A stretch of 64,000 nucleotides of DNA from contig JAFFSR010000004.1 of assembly GCA_017163975.1 (NCBI GenBank), positions 1,550,001 through 1,614,000 on the forward strand, written 5' to 3'. Below are positions 59,935 through 64,000 of the stretch, one piece after another. Positions within the stretch are counted from its first letter, which is position 1; the number at the start of each line of letters is the position of its first letter. Position numbers and translations under genes: made by a program. This stretch comes from Anastatus disparis. Taxonomy: Eukaryota; Arthropoda; Insecta; Hymenoptera; Eupelmidae. The notes beneath the pieces were generated by a model. The model searched no databases. It worked only from the letters and a program-made list of their open reading frames with translations, and was not told where the DNA came from.

Positions 59935-62216
59935 GCTGTGGATAACAATTTATCAATATAGCAACAAAAGAGTTTCTCATGATTTAGAAAAAAGCATTTT
60001 CTTTTTTAAAAATAAATTATTAAATTTAGAGATTAAAAATGTTAATTTTGATATTAATGGTTTAAATAGATATTTGTTGGGTCTTGAATCATATTTATAT
60101 AGAGTTATGAATTATAATGATTTACATGAATTTTTTCATAATCAGGAGAGGCACTTTAGCAAAGTAAAATATATGAAAAGGAAAAAAAAATTTAAAAAGA
60201 AAATTTGAATATCTTGTTCGGAAAAAACATTCTCAAATCAATCATTATAATGGTAATGATGGTTGGTTCAGAAATCTGACTGATAGAGTAATACCTAATG
60301 AAGTGGTGAATGTTATGTCAAGGGGAGCAGGGTTTGCTTTACCATACTTAAGCAATGATCTTCCGATTAAAGAAATTATTGCAGATGTGGAAAGTAGTGT
60401 TGTTGGTTTTAATGATGAATTGAAGAAAGATTGTAGGGGATCATTGGTTAAGATTATAGGGAATTTTAAAAGGGAGAATAGATTTAATAATTTTATTTAT
60501 GGGAACTTGTGTCATGATTTAAAGGTAACAAAAAAAAATTTTTTGAGGGATAATGTAGACATAATTTTTCAAAGGGCTGATAAGGATAATGTAACAGTAG
60601 CTTCATTCAAGGGGGAATACATGAATCATTTAAAGCTTCTTTTGGATGATGACACCACTTATAAGAAAATTAGGAATCCACATATAAATAAGTTACAAGA
60701 TAGTTTAAAGGATTTATTGTTATATTGGAAAAAGAAGGATTTTATGGATGATAAAGTTTTTAAATTTCTAAAATGTGAAAATGGTACAGTTGCAAAGTGT
60801 TGTGGGCTTCCTAAGATTCATAAAGAACAGCTGACATATAGAATAATAATATCGTCAATTAATTTTCCTACGTATAAACTTGCACGGTTTTTGTCTGATA
60901 TTTTAATTAATGTAGTTGGAAAAACTAATTCTTTTGTTAAAGATATTTGGAGTTTTTATGATATTATAAAAGATATTGTTATTCCGAATGATCATAAAAT
61001 GATTTCGTTGGACGTTGTATCTCTGTTTACGAATGTACCTCTGGAGATGGTCAATGAGATCATTTGCGAGAGGTGGTCTAATATCAGTTTATATACTAGT
61101 TTAACTCAGAGTAAAATGATTAAAGCACTTCAATTAGTTTTTAATAATACAGTTTTTTCTTTTGATAAAATTTTTTATGAGCAGAGGTATGGTTGTCCGA
61201 TGGGATCACCATTGTCACCTGTGATAGCTAATTTGGTGATGGAAAAATCGGAGGGTGTTGCTTTGTCGAAATTGAGTTTTGAGCCAATAATTTATAAAAG
61301 ATATGTTGATGACATCTTTGCTGTGGTGCCAGATTGTTTTGTGGATGAAATGGTTGATGTTTTTAATTCTGTTCATGATAGAATTAAATTTACTAAAGAA
61401 ATAGAGTCAGATAATCAGTTGAGTTTTTTGGATATTAAAGTAATTGGAGACAGTAATAATAAAGTTAAACTAAATTGGTATACAAAGCCAACTTGGTCTG
61501 GTAGATTTTTAAATTTTAATTCACATCACCAGTTCGGAAACAAAATTGGTACTTTGAAGGGTGTGATTGATCGCGCGATTAAGTTATCACATATAGATTT
61601 CAGAAAAGAAAATTTGAACATTGTTAGAAAGGCTTTTGTTAGTAATAGTTATCCAATCGAATTTGTTAATAGAATGATTGAGAAGAGGGTGAATGAAATT
61701 TATAATAGTAATTTAAAAAAGAAAATTGATGTAGAAACTAGAAGCTTGTATTTTGTTTTGCCGTATGTTAGAGGTTTGTCAGAAAGAATTAGAAATGAAT
61801 TCAAATAACATAAAATTCAAGTTTTCTTTAGAGATAATAATAATTTAGGTAGATTTTTTAACAATTGTAAAGATAAGGATGAAAAGGATGAAAAATCGGG
61901 AGTCGTTTACAAGATCAATTGTAATGATTGTGATAAATATTATATTGGACAGACAAGTAGATATTTAAAGAAACGAATTTATGAACATAAATATAGTTTG
62001 AGAAGTCCAAATATTGTGTCGGGTTTGAAGCAACATTGTTTGAATTCCGTTCATTCTTTTGATTTTGAGAATGTTGAAATTTTAGAAAATAATATTAAAA
62101 ATAAATTTAAAAGGGAGAGTTTTGAGAATATTCACATTTTTCAGAATAAAAATAATGTAAATTTAATGTTAGAATCAAGTAAATTAAATAGTATTTATCA
62201 TCCTTTTCTAACATAA
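59933..62216 (+). pseudogene. Penelope-like element: RT plus GIY-YIG endonuclease
   Basis: One protein of about 760 residues is encoded in three pieces. The N-terminal part is 59,933 to about 60,185. A frameshift in an A run (60,182-60,190) leads to the RT frame, up to a TAA at 61,806. The same frame then continues to 62,216, so only one base-level stop and one slip disable it. RT landmarks: GLPKIHKEQLTYRIIISSIN; MISLDVVSLFTNVPLEMV; YGCPMGSPLSPVIANLVMEK; YKRYVDDIFAVV. C-terminal GIY-YIG domain: YKINCNDCDKYYIGQTSRYL with KKRIYEHK. Such elements are retrotransposons that cut target DNA with the GIY-YIG nuclease (family knowledge). This copy lost function recently. Confidence 0.92.
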
Positions 62217-62309
62217 TATAGAATTAAAGTGGTGGAGGTATATTAACTTATATTGGTGTTTTTGATGGTGGAGGGGATATTCAAATAATTTTTTAGGTAT
62301 AAATTGGGA

Positions 62310-62372
62310 GTCGTGCGGCGAGAGGAGTTCAGTCCTTGAGGATGAGCAGTAGCGTGCTCGAAACGTTGGACA
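62310..62372 (+). ncRNA. Candidate hammerhead-like ribozyme motif of the Penelope element
   Basis: TTGAGGA (62,336-62,342) resembles the core CUGANGA. Stem II is GAGCA-GTAGCG-TGCTC, followed by GAAAC. Penelope-like elements are known to carry minimal hammerhead motifs near their ends. The first core base is T instead of C, and stem III and the cleavage site are not clear to me, so activity is doubtful. Confidence 0.4.
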
Positions 62373-63179
62373 TTATACAAGATCACAATCGAAGAAAGGT
62401 TTTTTGGTGGTGGGGGACAGTCAGATTGTGCTTTACTAATTTTATTTATTTTCAGGTTTCTTTCCAGTTAATTTTTAAGTTTTTATTTCAGGTTATTCTA
62501 CGGGGGTGATTATAAACAAGGGCAGTCTGACTGTCCATATTTATTTAATTATTTTATTATATAGATTTTAAATTGACTGTAAGACCGATGGAAATATTTA
62601 TTATCCTATTTATTATTCAGTCGACATAAGTATTGTTTTTATTTGGAAGGGGATCTAAGCTCTCATGAGAAGGGAAACCATAATTCTTCTAAAGATCAAA
62701 CCCCAAATGTCGAAGAAAACTCATCGAAGACATCACTGCATGAGTTAAATGAAATTGTTGATGAAGCAAAACATATTTCTATGGTATGTATATGTTTTTC
62801 ATAAGCTTATATTTTTTCTTTAGTAATATCAAATCATTAAATTTATTTTTCTCTGGTTTCATAATATTCGGATTCAAATTATACTCTGTTGTGCATTCTC
62901 ATTCAGCAAAAACATATGTTCAAAACTGTTCAAGTTAATAAAAAATAGTTTATATTGATTTAAAATTGTTTTGAAATATTTTGAATATTTAAAATAATTT
63001 CTAACTTTCGAAAATAAAAAATTCAAAACTATTAAACACTATTTAAACTATTAAATCATTTCGAATTTTTCAAAACTTTTTAAAACTGTTTATAACTGTT
63101 TTAAATGTCTCAAATTTCACTCTTATAAACTGTTTGAAACAGTTTTGAACAGTTTTAAACAATTTTAAACATTTTATAT
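62373..63179. other. Element 3' flank with one exon-like stretch
   Basis: AT-rich. An open, hydrophilic stretch at about 62,655-62,784 (SSHEKGNHNSSKDQTPNVEE, then ELNEIVDEAKHIS) sits between a possible acceptor (TTTATTTGGAAG) and the donor ATG|GTATGT. It could be one exon of a gene of the BEN-linker kind. At about 63,020-63,180 there are AAACTGTTTAAA/AAACAGTTT-like repeated words. Confidence 0.35.
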
Positions 63180-63790
63180 TTCCGCTAGGGAATGAAGCAT
63201 TTTTTACGTTTCATTTATCTTTAATTTTTTACGTTTTATTTATCTTTAATTTTTTACGTGCCTATAAGAATACGGAAGGTTTTTTCGGTAGTCGCGAATC
63301 TTTAAGTTTTTACGTGCCTTTCAGCCGTGTTCCTAGAAAAGTTGAGAGGCACATCTTTTGTTACGTGTCCCTAAAAAAGTTGAAAAACACATCTCGGTGA
63401 CATGTCCCTAAAAAAGTTTAGAAGCACATCTTTTGTTACGTGTTTCTAAAAAAGTTGAGAAGTAAATCTCGGTATATACGTGTCTTTAAGCTTTTTACGT
63501 GTCTCTAAGCTTTTACGTGTCTCTAAAAAAAGCTGAGAAGTACACCTCGGTTTATAAGTGTCTTTAAGCTTTTTACGTGTCCCTAAGCTTTTGCGTGTCT
63601 CTAAAAAAAAAGTTGAAAAGTACACCTCTGTGTATACGTGTCTCTAAGCTTTTACGTGACTCTAAAAAAAAAGTTGAGAAGTACATCTCGGCGTATACGT
63701 GTCTTTAAGCTTTTACGTGTCTTGAAAAAGATGGAAAACCGGACTACCCCTTTACGTGTCTGAAAGCTTTTGTCACTGAAAATTTACGTG
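63180..63790 (+). repeat. ACGTGTCTCTAAGCTTTT tandem array
   Basis: About ten imperfect units built of TTTACGTGTCTCTAAGCTTT, TAAAAAAAGTTGAGAAGTAC and ATCTCGGTGTATACG, in varying order, with the period changing along the array. The first units carry GCACATCTTTTGTTACG instead. Confidence 0.85.
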
Positions 63791-63877
63791 TCCAAACTTC
63801 AACATAGAACGGAAATGTGAAGTTTTCCTGAAAGACACGTAATTTTGGAAAATGTAGGTTAGGGATCCGTGAAGTAA

Positions 63878-64000
63878 AAATTACAGACACGTAATTGCGT
63901 GGATTTGGTGCGAATAGCCACACCGAATAACCGCGATACCGATGATAACGCATCTAGCAAGTTTAACGATGATGATCTGATACCAGAGAACGATGAAGCC
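63878..64000 (+). other. Open frame running off the window end
   Basis: One frame stays open from about 63,878 to the end, ending in an acidic stretch (ASSKFNDDDLIPENDEA). No start codon or splice site fixes it. It could be an exon or the tether of a retroelement. Confidence 0.25.

Noticed and set aside
63180..63790. Telomeric repeat
   Set aside because: Units are long and irregular (ACGTGTCTCTAAGC...), not TTAGG or another short telomere unit.

Overview
The window is AT-rich eukaryotic DNA from an insect. The evidence is: spliced genes with GT-AG introns, tRNA-derived SINEs, a Jockey-type LINE, Ty3/gypsy-type LTR elements, a Penelope-like element and a piece of arthropod-type 18S rDNA. A hymenopteran fits the base composition and element mix, but the order is an inference. 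No conserved housekeeping gene was found.

Region by region. 1-15.3 kb is gene-free AT-rich DNA holding three copies of one SINE family (a fourth lies at 25.2 kb). 15.3-43 kb is a cluster of five small two-exon genes (called P1-P5 here), at 18.4 kb (+), 22.7 kb (-), 28.3 kb (+), 32.2 kb (-) and 42.2 kb (+). Each encodes a signal peptide in exon 1 and a short mature peptide with six cysteines (CX3CX2CXCX4CXCPDG) in exon 2. P1 and P2 sit in two nearly identical 2.57-kb inverted arms. Between the genes are several foldback/MITE insertions, three of them recognisable because a duplicated 'empty' copy (15.28-16.15 kb) lacks them. Between P4 and P5 a gypsy-type LTR (minus strand) was split by a 4.36-kb Jockey-clade LINE.

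43-52.7 kb holds two orphan or relic ORFs, a LINE RT fragment, an unusual tyrosine-recombinase element (45.4-48.8 kb) with terminal inverted repeats and a 120-bp palindrome, a repeat array built on GATTAATC, and a decayed multi-exon BEN-domain gene. 52.7-58.6 kb is a plus-strand gypsy-type element: 5' LTR, tRNA-Leu-type primer site, gag, protease, RT and RNase H, but no integrase or 3' LTR seen. 58.7-62.4 kb is a Penelope-like element whose inverted fragment and main copy flank 470 nt of 18S rRNA plus external transcribed spacer. The window ends in a tandem-repeat array and a few possible exon fragments.

The two strongest leads are the tyrosine-recombinase element with its small relative at 27 kb (same 14-nt palindrome tip on different, self-complementary stems) and the P1-P5 peptide family, whose leaders are conserved while the mature parts vary and which may be a recently expanding secreted effector, defence or metal-binding family. 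Their function cannot be told from the sequence.
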